A DNA stretch of 64,000 nt from Pedobacter aquatilis. GTDB taxonomy: Bacteria; Bacteroidota; Bacteroidia; Sphingobacteriales; Sphingobacteriaceae. Shown piece after piece: positions 44,830-53,954 of the stretch. Below the pieces are notes generated by a model. The model was given only the letters and a program-made list of their open reading frames with translations. It had not been told where the DNA came from and ran no database searches. The position numbers and the translations under genes were made by a program. Position 1 is the first letter of the stretch. Each line of letters opens with the position of its first letter. The stretch lies in the NCBI RefSeq assembly GCF_030409415.1, contig NZ_JAUFPW010000025.1:1-64000 (forward strand), read 5' to 3'.

Positions 44830-45672
44830 TTATTTACGAGGACCTCTGTTAGCGCCTGCGCCACCACCTCTGTTTGCACCACCTTGGCCCGGACCACGAC
44901 CGCCGCCCTGGTTTCCACCACGTCTGTCGTTACCACCACGGTTGTCTCTTCCACCACCTCTGTTATCTCTACCACCGAATGCTGGTTTATCAGATGCGCC
45001 TTTTGGACCGTTGTTTGTTGCACCAATGTTTGGAGACAAATCACGTTTTCCATAAACTTCACCTTTACAGATCCATACTTTAACACCGATTTTACCATAA
45101 GTGGTTAAAGCTTCAGCTAAAGCATAGTCAATATCAGCACGGAATGTATGCAAAGGTACTCTTCCTTCTTTGTACTGCTCAGTACGTGCCATCTCAGCAC
45201 CACCTAAACGACCAGAAGTCATGATTTTAATACCTTCAGCACCCATACGCATTGTTGATGCGATAGAAGATTTCATTGCTCTACGGAATGAGATCCTTGC
45301 TTCTAATTGTTTTGCAACACCTTCTGCAACTAATTGTGCATCAAGCTCTGGGCGTTTAATTTCGAAGATGTTAATTTGAATTTCCTTTTTAGTCAATTGC
45401 TTTAACTCTTCTTTAATTTTATCAACCTCAGCACCTGCTTTACCGATTACGATACCTGGGCGAGCTGTGTGGATAGTTACAGTGATACGTTTTAAAGTAC
45501 GCTCAATAACTACCTTTGCAACACCACCTTTAGCGATACGAGCAGAAAGGTATTTTCTTATTTTCTCATCTTCAACTAATTTATCGGAGTAGTTATTGCC
45601 ACCGAACCAATTAGAATCCCATCCTTTGATGATACCTAATCTGGCACCTATTGGATTTGCTTTTTGTCCCAT
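44830..45672 (-). CDS. rpsC: Ribosomal protein S3 with RGG-rich tail
   Basis: Residues 1-216 are a normal S3 with a KH domain ([19 protein letters not shown]) at the mRNA entry site. The last 64 residues (from about 217, bases 45024-44833) are a Gly/Arg/Asn tail with repeated RDNRGG and GGGR words, making 280 residues against about 230 in E. coli. It starts 10 bp after rplV. Confidence 0.97.
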   Translation of the reverse strand: MGQKANPIGARLGIIKGWDSNWFGGNNYSDKLVEDEKIRKYLSARIAKGGVAKVVIERTLKRITVTIHTARPGIVIGKAGAEVDKIKEELKQLTKKEIQINIFEIKRPELDAQLVAEGVAKQLEARISFRRAMKSSIASTMRMGAEGIKIMTSGRLGGAEMARTEQYKEGRVPLHTFRADIDYALAEALTTYGKIGVKVWICKGEVYGKRDLSPNIGATNNGPKGASDKPAFGGRDNRGGGRDNRGGNDRRGGNQGGGRGPGQGGANRGGGAGANRGPRK

Positions 45673-45682
45673 TTCCTTTAAA

Positions 45683-46042
45683 TTAGTTTTGAGTTGTTTC
45701 TGTATTTTTACTATCTACAATCAGCGTGATGTGATTAGAACGCTTACGAATTCTATATCCACGGCCTTGAGGTGCCGGACGTAAACGTTTAAGTTGACGA
45801 CCACCATCTACCATAATTGTTTTAACAAATAGTTCACTTCCATCAGAAGTTTTACCATTTTTAGCTTCCCAGTTGTTAATTGCAGATAATAATAATTTCT
45901 CAACTCTTATTGCTGCTTCTTTATTGGTAAACTTTAAAACACTTAATGCTTTCTCAACACGTTCACCTCTGATAAGATCTACAACCAAACGCATCTTACG
46001 CGGTGAGGTTGGACAATTGTTTAATTTTGCTATTGCTTCCAT
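45683..46042 (-). CDS. rplV: Ribosomal protein L22
   Basis: This 119-residue exit tunnel protein has [20 protein letters not shown] and the tunnel loop [19 protein letters not shown]. It lies 7 bp after rpsS. Confidence 0.98.
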   Translation of the reverse strand: MEAIAKLNNCPTSPRKMRLVVDLIRGERVEKALSVLKFTNKEAAIRVEKLLLSAINNWEAKNGKTSDGSELFVKTIMVDGGRQLKRLRPAPQGRGYRIRKRSNHITLIVDSKNTETTQN

Positions 46043-46049
46043 TGTCTAA

Positions 46050-46316
46050 TTATTTTTTCTTTTCAGCGTGTCCTCTGAATGTTCTGGTTGGAGCAAATTC
46101 TCCCAACTTGTGACCAACCATGTTTTCTGTAACATATACGGGAATGAATTTATTACCGTTGTGTACTGCAAATGTATGATTAACGAAATCTGGTGAAATC
46201 ATTGATCTACGAGACCAAGTTTTGATTACAGATTTTTTGCCCGAATCGTTCATAGCGTTTACTTTCTTCTCAACGTTATGATCAATATAAGGTCCTTTTT
46301 TTATCGAACGTGCCAT
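46050..46316 (-). CDS. rpsS: Ribosomal protein S19
   Basis: This 88-residue head protein has [20 protein letters not shown] and [18 protein letters not shown]. Its start overlaps the rplB stop codon by one base. Confidence 0.98.
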   Translation of the reverse strand: MARSIKKGPYIDHNVEKKVNAMNDSGKKSVIKTWSRRSMISPDFVNHTFAVHNGNKFIPVYVTENMVGHKLGEFAPTRTFRGHAEKKK

Positions 46317-47140
46317 TATTTCTTCCTTCTTTCTACGATGAAACGATTAGAATATTTTTTAAGTTCTCTGGTTTTGTAGCCTTTAGCCAATACACCATTT
46401 CTCGAACGTGGGTGACCACCTGATGATCTACCTTCACCACCACCCATTGGGTGATCTACTGGGTTCATCGCTACCGGTCTAGTTCTCGGACGACGACCTA
46501 ACCAACGTTTACGACCAGCTTTACCTAATACTTCGTTTGCGTGATCTGAGTTAGATACAGCACCGATAGTAGCAAGACAAGTAGTCAAGATTAAACGGGT
46601 TTCGCCAGAAGGCATTTTTAAAGTAGCATATTTACCATCGCGGGCAGCTAATTGTGCATAAGCACCTGCACTACGAGCTAATTGTGCTCCTTTTCCAGGA
46701 TGGATTTCTACGTTGTGAACGATAGAACCTAATGGAATGTTTGATAATTTTAAAGTGTTACCTACTTCTGGAGCTGCAGTATCGCCCGATAATAATACCG
46801 AACCAACTTGTAATCCTTCAGGAGCAATAATGTAACGCTTCTCGCCATCTGCATAATTCAATAATGCGATGCGGGCAGTACGGTTCGGATCGTATTCAAC
46901 AGTAGCTACTGTTGCAGGAATATCGAATTTATCGCGTTTGAAGTCGATTAAACGATATGATTTTTTATGACCACCACCCATGTAGCGCATAGTCATTTTA
47001 CCTGTGTTGTTACGTCCACCAGACTTTTTTGATGATACAACCAATGATTTTTCGGGCTTGGTTGCTGTAATCTCCGTAAAGCTGGCCCCTACTCTAAAGC
47101 GGGTACCCGGAGTAACTGGTTTAAATTTTCTTAAGCCCAT
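46316..47140 (-). CDS. rplB: Ribosomal protein L2
   Basis: This 274-residue protein is essential for subunit association and peptidyl transfer. The signature [19 protein letters not shown] surrounds the active-site-proximal histidine. It lies 20 bp after rplW. Confidence 0.98.
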   Translation of the reverse strand: MGLRKFKPVTPGTRFRVGASFTEITATKPEKSLVVSSKKSGGRNNTGKMTMRYMGGGHKKSYRLIDFKRDKFDIPATVATVEYDPNRTARIALLNYADGEKRYIIAPEGLQVGSVLLSGDTAAPEVGNTLKLSNIPLGSIVHNVEIHPGKGAQLARSAGAYAQLAARDGKYATLKMPSGETRLILTTCLATIGAVSNSDHANEVLGKAGRKRWLGRRPRTRPVAMNPVDHPMGGGEGRSSGGHPRSRNGVLAKGYKTRELKKYSNRFIVERRKK

Positions 47141-47160
47141 AGTTATAATTAATAATTAAA

Positions 47161-47451
47161 TTAAAGATTTGCGTAATAATCTATTGTTTCACCGTCTTTC
47201 AACGTTACAATTGCTTTTTTGTATTTCGGGCTACGGCCAGAAACAAAACCTGCTTTAGTATAACGAGATTTAGCTTTACCATCTACAACCATAGTATTGA
47301 TGGCTACGATAGTTACTCCATAAAGTTTTTCGATTGCAGATTTAATCTGTAATTTATTTGCTTTATGATTAACGCTAAACGTGAAAACGTTTAATTTTTC
47401 AGTTAAACCTGAAGCTTTTTCGGTTAATATTGGTTTTTTTAAAATTTCCAT
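47161..47451 (-). CDS. rplW: Ribosomal protein L23
   Basis: The ATG at 47451 (MEILKKPILTEKASGLTEK) gives 96 residues. A TTG four codons earlier would overlap rplD, so the ATG is preferred. L23 forms the docking site for trigger factor and SRP at the tunnel exit. It lies 1 bp after rplD. Confidence 0.96.
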   Translation of the reverse strand: MEILKKPILTEKASGLTEKLNVFTFSVNHKANKLQIKSAIEKLYGVTIVAINTMVVDGKAKSRYTKAGFVSGRSPKYKKAIVTLKDGETIDYYANL

Positions 47452-47452
47452 A

Positions 47453-48082
47453 TTACTTGGCAAATGCCTCCTCCAAAGTTTTAACAGAATCTGCAGTTAA
47501 AACAAGTACACCTGCGTTTAATACATCATATGTATTTAAATCTGCTGCAGTAATTACTTTAGTTTTCTCTACGTTTCTGCTTGATAAATAGATATTATTA
47601 TTTTGTGAAGGTAAAACCAACAAAGTTTTTTGTGTACCTACGTTTAACGCAGCTAATAAACTTGTATAGTTTTTAGTTTTAATTGTATCGAAGTTGAAAT
47701 CTTCTAAAACTACCACGTTGTTATCTTTTGCTTTGTAAGCTAAAGCAGATTTACGTGCTAATGATTTTAATTTCTTGTTCAATTTAAAACTGTAATCACG
47801 TGGTTGAGGACCGAAAACACGACCACCACCGTTAAATAACGGAGATTTAATGCTACCTGCTCTTGCACCACCTGTACCTTTTTGTTTGTATAGTTTACGA
47901 GTTGAACCAGCAATCTCATTACGTTGTTTAGATTTGTGAGTACCTTGACGTTGGTTAGCCAAATACTGTTTAACATCTAAATAAATCGCGTGGTCGTTAG
48001 GCTCGATACCAAATACCGATTCAGGAAGTTGCACCTTGGCACCTGTTTCTTTACCTGAAATGTTTAATACTTTAACTTCCAT
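47453..48082 (-). CDS. rplD: Ribosomal protein L4
   Basis: This 209-residue protein has the tunnel loop [20 protein letters not shown] and [20 protein letters not shown]. In enterobacteria L4 represses its own operon through the leader; whether that holds here is unknown. It lies 4 bp after rplC. Confidence 0.98.
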   Translation of the reverse strand: MEVKVLNISGKETGAKVQLPESVFGIEPNDHAIYLDVKQYLANQRQGTHKSKQRNEIAGSTRKLYKQKGTGGARAGSIKSPLFNGGGRVFGPQPRDYSFKLNKKLKSLARKSALAYKAKDNNVVVLEDFNFDTIKTKNYTSLLAALNVGTQKTLLVLPSQNNNIYLSSRNVEKTKVITAADLNTYDVLNAGVLVLTADSVKTLEEAFAK

Positions 48083-48086
48083 CTGA

Positions 48087-48704
48087 TTACTTGTCTAAGA
48101 TTACGTAAGAACCTTTAGCTCCTGGAATGGAACCACTAACTACTAATAAGTTTTGCTCAGCATAAACCTTCAAAACCTGTAAGTTTTGAACTTTCACTCT
48201 GTCTCCACCTGTTCTTCCTGCCATGCGCATTCCTTTGAATACACGTGATGGGAATGATGATGCTCCCAATGAACCTGGGGCACGTAAACGGTTATGCTGA
48301 CCGTGAGTCTGCATACCAACACCGGCAAATCCGTGGCGTTTTACAACACCTTGAAAACCTTTACCTTTTGAGGTACCTACAACATCAACAAAATCGCCTT
48401 CTGCAAATGCATCTACAGTTACCACATCACCTAAATTAAGTTCTGTTGTAAATGAGTTGAATTCTACCAGCTTGCGTTTCGGAGTTGTGTTTGCTTTCGC
48501 GAAATGGCCTTTTAACGGTTGAGTTGTGTTTTTCTCTTTTTTCTCATCGTATCCTAACTGAATAGATGAATACCCGTCTTTTTCTTCGGTCTTCACTTGT
48601 GTAACTACACAAGGCCCAGCCTCGATTACAGTACATGGAATGTTTTTTCCGTCTGCATCGAAGATACTGGTCATTCCTACTTTTTTTCCAATAATTCCTG
48701 ACAT
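48087..48704 (-). CDS. rplC: Ribosomal protein L3
   Basis: The ATG at 48704 ([19 protein letters not shown]) gives 205 residues and normal L3. A frame opening at 48764 adds 20 residues drawn from the leader and is rejected. The conserved [15 protein letters not shown] segment and the [16 protein letters not shown] end are present. It is the first gene of this operon block; rpsJ, its usual upstream neighbour, lies 11.4 kb away. Confidence 0.97.
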   Translation of the reverse strand: MSGIIGKKVGMTSIFDADGKNIPCTVIEAGPCVVTQVKTEEKDGYSSIQLGYDEKKEKNTTQPLKGHFAKANTTPKRKLVEFNSFTTELNLGDVVTVDAFAEGDFVDVVGTSKGKGFQGVVKRHGFAGVGMQTHGQHNRLRAPGSLGASSFPSRVFKGMRMAGRTGGDRVKVQNLQVLKVYAEQNLLVVSGSIPGAKGSYVILDK

Positions 48705-48728
48705 TTTATCTTTTAATTTAACACCCAT

Positions 48729-48746
48729 CGAAGCAGTAGGGCTTCG
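48729..48746 (-). promoter_or_regulatory. Leader hairpin of the rplC operon
   Basis: A 6-bp stem CGAAGC/GCTTCG with a six-base loop in the roughly 70-base leader upstream of rplC. It is a possible site of ribosomal-protein feedback, but the structure alone does not show it. Confidence 0.4.
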
Positions 48747-48780
48747 TTCAAGGTGGTTGTGCATCCCCCGAAAGGGAGGG

Positions 48781-48810
48781 CAAAGATAGGCAAGAATTAT
48801 TAATTTTCAA
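48781..48810 (-). promoter_or_regulatory. Promoter of the rplC-to-rplQ operon
   Basis: On the minus strand a TTG (48808-48810) lies 19 bp from TATCTTTG (48781-48788), followed by the start region CCCTCCC. A second, separate promoter serves the rpsL operon. Confidence 0.8.
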
Positions 48811-48963
48811 ATAGTTAGCTAAAAAATTTTTAACTATTATTGATTTTTTTTCAAAGGCGTTGAAGCGACCATGATTTCATTACAGAAAATGTGCTATTAT
48901 GGAAAAATCATTCTGGTTATCAAATGATATGCTAATAGATTGCAGTTTGCTAAAAAAATATTA

Positions 48964-49344
48964 TTAATGTGCTATACCACCGCTTAAACTAATGGCTATT
49001 ATGGCTAAAATTATGAAACCTATTAATACATACAGATAATCTTTTTCAAGAGAAAAGCTAAATATGGCGAATACGATACGGGCAATGGGCGTGAAGATAA
49101 GCATTAAAACCCCAAACTGAACAATGGCATCGCCTTGAAGGCTTGTTACGCCTTTTAAGATTTCTAACACCGATGAAAATTTTGATACCTCTGGCGTAAA
49201 CACTTTATAATCAATAATTGCACCGTTGTTGTGCACCAAAAAGATAACCCCACCGATTAATACGATGCTCATGGAGATGATTACGCCTGCTCTTAGGAGC
49301 GTTCCTAATAAAACCTGAATGTCTTTTTCTTTAATCTCTCTCAT
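48964..49344 (-). CDS. DUF1634 membrane protein
   Basis: This 126-residue protein has three hydrophobic segments (about 16-37, 70-90 and 100-120) and the DUF1634 pattern LGTLLRAGVIISMSIVLIGG. The family is regularly encoded beside TSUP transporters, as here: its ATG overlaps the stop codon of the TSUP gene (TAATG). Function unknown, probably accessory to the transporter. Confidence 0.85.
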   Translation of the reverse strand: MREIKEKDIQVLLGTLLRAGVIISMSIVLIGGVIFLVHNNGAIIDYKVFTPEVSKFSSVLEILKGVTSLQGDAIVQFGVLMLIFTPIARIVFAIFSFSLEKDYLYVLIGFIILAIIAISLSGGIAH

Positions 49345-50180
49345 TACATTATGCCTGATATGCCTTTATAAATCATTTGAAGTGCTAAAAATGTAACTAC
49401 AATAGCGAATACAATTTTTAATTTATCAGTATTTGTTCTTAATAAAATTTTTGAACCAATGGTTGCGCCTGCCAATACACCAATGCAAACCGGCATTGCA
49501 ATGCCAGGATCTATTTGCCCACGATGTAAATAAACAATTGCGCTTGCAGCGGCAGTAACGCCCATCATAAAATTACTGGTGGTGGTAGATACCTTAAATG
49601 GCAAACGCATAATATTATCCATTGCGATAACTTTTAAAGCGCCACTGCCTATACCTAACAAACCTGATAGTGTACCAGCGAAAAGCATCATAAAAAAACC
49701 ACCTGGAACATTTTTAACAGCATAATTATATTCTACACCTTTATCTGGATAACTGCCATTAAGCTTGAAGAATTTTGCCCATCTATTTGAATAGTCCATA
49801 GTAGAATGGTCTACCTTTTTTTTCAAAGTCATGATGGCAGAGAAAATCAAAATACACCCAAATATGATGGCAATATAATTTGCATTCAGGTAAACAGCAA
49901 TTACAGCTCCGCAAATTGCTCCAACGGTAGTGGCGATTTCCAGAAACATACCTATCCGGATATTGGTAATTCCTTCTTTTACATAGGCGGCTGCAGAACC
50001 CGAAGAAGTAGCAATTACAGAAACAATTGAAGCACCAATTGCATAATGAATATCTACACCTAAAGCCAAAGTTAGTAACGGAATAATAATTACACCACCC
50101 CCTAAACCCGTTAAAGAACCTAATAAGCCTGCTAAAAAAGCACCCAATAACACAATAATCGTAAATAATAATACCGACAT
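49344..50180 (-). CDS. TSUP (TauE/SafE) family transporter
   Basis: This 278-residue protein has about eight membrane helices. The family halves GAFLAGLLGSLTGLGGGVII and MMLFAGTLSGLLGIGSGALK contain the paired glycine-rich motifs. TSUP proteins move sulfite, sulfoacetate or other organic anions; the substrate is not determinable here. It is the first gene of a two-gene operon with the DUF1634 protein. Confidence 0.9.
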   Translation of the reverse strand: MSVLLFTIIVLLGAFLAGLLGSLTGLGGGVIIIPLLTLALGVDIHYAIGASIVSVIATSSGSAAAYVKEGITNIRIGMFLEIATTVGAICGAVIAVYLNANYIAIIFGCILIFSAIMTLKKKVDHSTMDYSNRWAKFFKLNGSYPDKGVEYNYAVKNVPGGFFMMLFAGTLSGLLGIGSGALKVIAMDNIMRLPFKVSTTTSNFMMGVTAAASAIVYLHRGQIDPGIAMPVCIGVLAGATIGSKILLRTNTDKLKIVFAIVVTFLALQMIYKGISGIM

Positions 50181-50532
50181 GTGGGCAAATATAAGCGACT
50201 AATTATAGGGAAACGAAAGATTAAAGCAATAAAATAAAGTCTATATGGTATATGGAAGATGTAAAATGGGAGATGGATTAAGGAAGATTGATAGTAGGAA
50301 ATGGTTAATAGTAAATAGGCTTGAGCATCAACTACAGTTACAAATTTTAAGATATTGAGTACGCTAAACCAAATAAGTTGACAAAAAATTGGTTGGTGAA
50401 CGGTATACCGACGGCATAGCGACGGCATACCGACGGTCAAAAGACGGTGAAAGACTCATATTTAAACGTCAAATACGTCATTAAGCGACAAATACGACAT
50501 ATTCAAAATTCAGTCACTCAGTCATTCTATAA
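50181..50532. other. Gene-free stretch with 11-bp tandem repeats
   Basis: No gene is supported. The left part is AG-rich low-complexity DNA. Bases 50401-50454 hold an 11-bp tandem array described separately, and bases 50466-50506 contain further ACGTC/CGACA words related to it. Confidence 0.7.
50401..50454. repeat. 11-bp tandem repeat array
   Basis: Five units follow one another: CGGTATACCGA, CGGCATAGCGA, CGGCATACCGA, CGGTCAAAAGA and CGGTGAAAGA. The last two are degenerate, and the final unit is 10 bp. It lies between the TSUP and prephenate-dehydrogenase genes. Confidence 0.7.
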
Positions 50533-51789
50533 TTATTTCCCCAACCTCTTAATCATCTCGGCACTTAAATCTCTTCCATCATTTAATCTGTTAGCGAAGA
50601 AAGATTTTGCAGCTTCGAAGTGTTCTTTGTAACCTTTTAAATCTCCGTAACCAATTATCGATGCCCACTCATGTACCGCCGTATGAAATTCCAAATCGTC
50701 TCCACGGATGGATTTATCATACAAAGCGGTTTGAATAGACTCCTCAAGCATATCTTCATTTTTAAAAAGATATTCGGCTATACCTAAACGAAGTTTGAAT
50801 GGAGGTGTCTGACAAATTAAGTTATCGTAAGGATTGACACCCATTTTGTACCAGGCATAAACCATACTCAATAAACTTAAATGCGAGTTTGGTTTTTGTT
50901 TATGATTAGCATCAGATAAGCTAAATTCTTTCATTATGTTATCATCTAATAGCAATAGCTTTCGACTTTCGTGAAATACAAAATCGCGGGCAGCATAAAT
51001 TTTTGCTCTAAAGTCTGTTTCATTTTCGCAAATCATTAATTTGAAAAGTTCAGATTCTGCTTGTGCGTAATATTTAACTTGCTTTTGAGCATAAGGGTTT
51101 AAAATTGCCAAACCTGCGTAGATGTGAGATTTGTAACTGAAAATTCTGAGCGTGGTTAAGATTTTAACATTATCTATACCTCCGGAATAGGAAGGATTAT
51201 CCCACGGAAAAAAACCAGCGTTTTTCCAAGCTGAACCCATACTTTCAAACCCCATGTGGGTAACAGCTTGTGTATCGGCAACAATTCTGTCATGCTCATG
51301 AAAATCATCCATTTCGATAATGTTTGATTTTAATGATTTATATATTTCTAATGCTTTTGAATAAACCTCATCTGTTGCCCGGTGCCTAACCACAACTAAA
51401 GTTTGTCCTTCAGGACTAAAGGCCGGACCGTGTAAAGAATGGCACGTTACTATTTGCGTTTCTTTAGGAAGATGTTTCTCAAAAGCAGCAATCTCTGGAT
51501 GTTTTACAGAAGTTTGCCCCGCAACTATTGCCCCGTATTTTGTTGATAGCGCAAAATCTGCTACAACTTCATCGATTTTCTCTGCCTCAACACAGTAAAT
51601 TATAAAATCAGATTTTCTTGAAACTTCATGCCCATCATTCAAAATTTCAATACCTCTTGGTTCAAGCTCTTGCTTTAAATCGTTGTAGCGCAAAGGTATA
51701 TCTGCTCCACATACCTTATAACCAGCTTTTGCAAACGATTGGGCATACAATTTTCCCATATCGCCTAACCCAATAATTCCTATTTGCAT
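50533..51789 (-). CDS. Fungal-type (Tyr1-like) prephenate dehydrogenase
   Basis: This 418-residue protein resembles the monofunctional NADP+-dependent prephenate dehydrogenase of yeast (Tyr1), which makes 4-hydroxyphenylpyruvate for tyrosine. From memory of yeast Tyr1 I see matching segments: the N-terminal IGIIGLGDMGKLYAQSFAKAGY, VAGQTSVKHPEIAAFEKHLP, CHSLHGP, DTQAVTHMGFESMGSAW, YSGGIDNVKI and PNSHLSLLSMVYAWYKMGVN. Its length is also close to Tyr1. Bacterial TyrA proteins lack this C-terminal half. 3-hydroxyisobutyrate dehydrogenases share only the Rossmann start. A -7 element lies 4 bp upstream. Confidence 0.85.
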   Translation of the reverse strand: MQIGIIGLGDMGKLYAQSFAKAGYKVCGADIPLRYNDLKQELEPRGIEILNDGHEVSRKSDFIIYCVEAEKIDEVVADFALSTKYGAIVAGQTSVKHPEIAAFEKHLPKETQIVTCHSLHGPAFSPEGQTLVVVRHRATDEVYSKALEIYKSLKSNIIEMDDFHEHDRIVADTQAVTHMGFESMGSAWKNAGFFPWDNPSYSGGIDNVKILTTLRIFSYKSHIYAGLAILNPYAQKQVKYYAQAESELFKLMICENETDFRAKIYAARDFVFHESRKLLLLDDNIMKEFSLSDANHKQKPNSHLSLLSMVYAWYKMGVNPYDNLICQTPPFKLRLGIAEYLFKNEDMLEESIQTALYDKSIRGDDLEFHTAVHEWASIIGYGDLKGYKEHFEAAKSFFANRLNDGRDLSAEMIKRLGK

Positions 51790-51793
51790 GAAA

Positions 51794-51801
51794 CAAATGT
51801 A
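51794..51801 (-). promoter_or_regulatory. -7 element of the prephenate-dehydrogenase-like gene
   Basis: TACATTTG on the minus strand ends 5 bp before the ATG at 51789, so transcription should begin at or next to the start codon. No TTG is found at the expected -33 distance. Confidence 0.5.
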
Positions 51802-51873
51802 ATCTATCAGAAATTAATTTATAATAAATTATATAAAAATGTAGTTTTACATTTTAACATTTACATTTAAACT

Positions 51874-52485
51874 ATGCAGAAAATTAAACACATCCTTTAT
51901 TGTTTAGGAGCGCTACTATTTTTAAACGTTGCATTTGCACATGCACAGCAAGATACATCAAAGAACACTGACCCATCCTTAAACGGACAGTATCAGTTTA
52001 TGTTAAAAAAATCTAAAACCTTGTATGGAGCAAAACTCATTAATCCGGCTAGGTTAACAAGTTTATGGAAAAGTGTAAGCGATACATTGCGTAAAGAACG
52101 AAAACAACTAGTAGAATCTAAACAGCAGATTAAAACTCAGGCTGAAAACATTTCCAGTTTAAAAGGTGAGGTATCTGGCAAAGAGAGTTCGTTAGCGAGC
52201 GCTACGGCTTCTGTAAATGAAATTAATTTTTTAGGAATTTCTTTTAATAAGGGCACTTACAACACAATTGTATGGGCAATCATTATTGTTTTGGCTGCTG
52301 CATTAGCTATTGTTATACTCCAAACCGGGAAATATAGAAAAGAAGCAACTTACCGCACACAACTTTATCAAGAAGTAGCAGATGAGTTTCAGGCACATAA
52401 GGTTAAGGCTAAGGATAAAGAGATGAAACTTGCCAGAGAGTTACAAGATGAACGGAACAAATGGGACGATATGGGCAGGAGATAA
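51874..52485 (+). CDS. Secreted, membrane-anchored coiled-coil protein
   Basis: I do not recognise this 203-residue protein. It has a signal peptide (cleavage near Ala24), a helical region with coiled-coil heptads at about 68-115, a membrane helix (130-150, WAIIIVLAAALAIVILQ) and a charged coiled-coil end (155-200). The plan suits an envelope protein with domains on both sides of the inner membrane. Similar proteins are common in Bacteroidota. A bidirectional terminator follows. Confidence 0.75.
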   Translation: MQKIKHILYCLGALLFLNVAFAHAQQDTSKNTDPSLNGQYQFMLKKSKTLYGAKLINPARLTSLWKSVSDTLRKERKQLVESKQQIKTQAENISSLKGEVSGKESSLASATASVNEINFLGISFNKGTYNTIVWAIIIVLAAALAIVILQTGKYRKEATYRTQLYQEVADEFQAHKVKAKDKEMKLARELQDERNKWDDMGRR

Positions 52486-52490
52486 ATATC

Positions 52491-52527
52491 AAAATAGGTT
52501 CGCTATAAAAAACGAACCTATTTTTTT
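52491..52527. terminator. Bidirectional terminator
   Basis: A 12-bp stem AAAATAGGTTCG (52491-52502) with CGAACCTATTTT (52513-52524) plus T runs on both strands, between convergent genes. Confidence 0.85.
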
Positions 52528-52528
52528 G

Positions 52529-53425
52529 CTAAAATTTTCGGAAGCTGTATCGCAATCCGATTTCAAACTCGCCATTACTATAATTTTGCAAAGCTGAAGT
52601 ATTTGTGGTGTACTGAAGCAAAAGCTGAAGTTTACGTTGATAATTGAGCGCAGCTCCAAATGTTACGCTATTGGTACTGTGATAAATACCACTTACCGCA
52701 AATTTTTCTTGCAAAAAACCAAAATTTGCGCCTAGATCTAAAATGCCTTTATAATTTTCAATCCCTCTAAATACAATTTTCGGTTCAATTACATTAAGGG
52801 TTTGACTTTTTGTTTTAATTTTATAACCAGCTCCAACGAAATAGATGGATCTATCTACAACATTTCTAATTTGATCTCGCTTAAAAAATCTTTTCAAATT
52901 TGGCAATGAGCCTTGAACTGTTAGTTTATCGTTTCTATAAGCTAAGCCAAAATCGCCATCGAGATATAATTGTCTATCTCTGAAATTAGCTAAAACATCG
53001 TCATTCACATCGCCTATGGCTTTACCTAAATCAAGCCATTCATTCATTACACCAGCAGATAATCCAAAATCGATATAACTGGAATCTCGGTTAAGTTTTA
53101 AGTGATAAGCATAACTAAACGTTGCTCTGGTTCTGTTTATTAAACCTGCACTTTCATTATAAATTAATATCCCCAAACCTACCTTTTTGCTTTTTAACTG
53201 TAAATCGCCAGTTAGGTACTGAATTCTTGGAGAACCTTTAATACTTGTCCATTGTGCTTTGAAAGCACCATTTAGATTTATCATTGTATCTATACCCGCC
53301 ATTGCAGGGTTAGCCAAATATTGATTTTGGTAATAAACACTGCCCATTGGATTAAGCTGACTATATGCTGGTTGCAGTGCAAAAATTAATAACAGCCCTA
53401 TGATGTATATTTTTATCTTTTTCAA
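52529..53425 (-). CDS. PorP/SprF family type IX secretion membrane protein
   Basis: This 298-residue protein has a signal peptide and the PorP/SprF outer-membrane beta-barrel pattern, beginning YYQNQYLANPAMAGIDTMIN and ending EIGLRYSFRKF, typical of C-terminal barrel strands. PorP/SprF proteins serve the type IX secretion system and surface exposure of gliding adhesins. It follows the gene for a CHU_C-domain protein by 5 bp, and that gene follows the collagen-like one, forming an operon. Confidence 0.9.
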   Translation of the reverse strand: MKKIKIYIIGLLLIFALQPAYSQLNPMGSVYYQNQYLANPAMAGIDTMINLNGAFKAQWTSIKGSPRIQYLTGDLQLKSKKVGLGILIYNESAGLINRTRATFSYAYHLKLNRDSSYIDFGLSAGVMNEWLDLGKAIGDVNDDVLANFRDRQLYLDGDFGLAYRNDKLTVQGSLPNLKRFFKRDQIRNVVDRSIYFVGAGYKIKTKSQTLNVIEPKIVFRGIENYKGILDLGANFGFLQEKFAVSGIYHSTNSVTFGAALNYQRKLQLLLQYTTNTSALQNYSNGEFEIGLRYSFRKF

Positions 53426-53430
53426 AGCCG

Positions 53431-53949
53431 TTATTTTTTATAAATTATAGAGATAAAACCTTTAGCAGTACCGGCATTATCCAAATCGATAATGTAGTAA
53501 TAAGTATCTTCAGCAAGAGGCTTTCCATTAAAATATCCGTCCCAATCATTTTGATAATTTGAAGCACTGTAGATAACGCGTCCTGCCCTATCAACTATCT
53601 TAATCTTATTATTTAGATATTTTTCTAAACCTTTCACCACGAAGAAATCATTTTTTCCATCTCCGTTTGGCGTTAGAAAGTTGTTAACCACAATTAAATC
53701 ATTTGCATTTTGCGATATTATTATTGGCTGTAAAAATCCCTGGGTTAAACTAATACCGTTTGATTGAAAAGTTTCAACCAATACCATTTCACCAATTGAA
53801 AAATCGAAATATAAATTATTGATTTTACCATAGCTACTTGCTGCATTTACAACCTGTGGAAGATTGGCGGGTATATTTGTTTGCGCTTTAGTAGTCAGAA
53901 AAAGACACGCCAGCATCATACAGCCTATAATTGAGTAGAGTTTGCTCAT
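53431..53949 (-). CDS. T9SS type B sorting domain (gliding motility C-terminal) protein
   Basis: The start at 53949 (MSKLYSIIGCMMLACLF) gives 172 residues with a signal peptide and avoids overlap with the upstream gene. The last 85 residues are the gliding-motility-associated C-terminal domain: FLTPNGDGKNDFFVVKGLEKY, VDRAGRVIYSASNYQNDWDG, YYYIIDLDN. That domain is the type B sorting signal for T9SS export. The preceding 60 residues resemble no known domain. Confidence 0.88.
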   Translation of the reverse strand: MSKLYSIIGCMMLACLFLTTKAQTNIPANLPQVVNAASSYGKINNLYFDFSIGEMVLVETFQSNGISLTQGFLQPIIISQNANDLIVVNNFLTPNGDGKNDFFVVKGLEKYLNNKIKIVDRAGRVIYSASNYQNDWDGYFNGKPLAEDTYYYIIDLDNAGTAKGFISIIYKK

Positions 53950-53954
53950 TGCGA

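Noticed and set aside
44815..45108. Plus-strand Thr/Val-rich frame opposite rpsC
   Set aside because: It is the antisense image of the RGG-rich tail of S3.
48705..48764. 20-residue extension of L3
   Set aside because: It is translated from the leader with its hairpin and does not match L3. The family start is at 48704.
50533..51789. 3-hydroxyisobutyrate dehydrogenase or other short-substrate dehydrogenase
   Set aside because: Only the Rossmann start agrees. The C-terminal half, HSLHGP, and overall length match Tyr1-type prephenate dehydrogenase.
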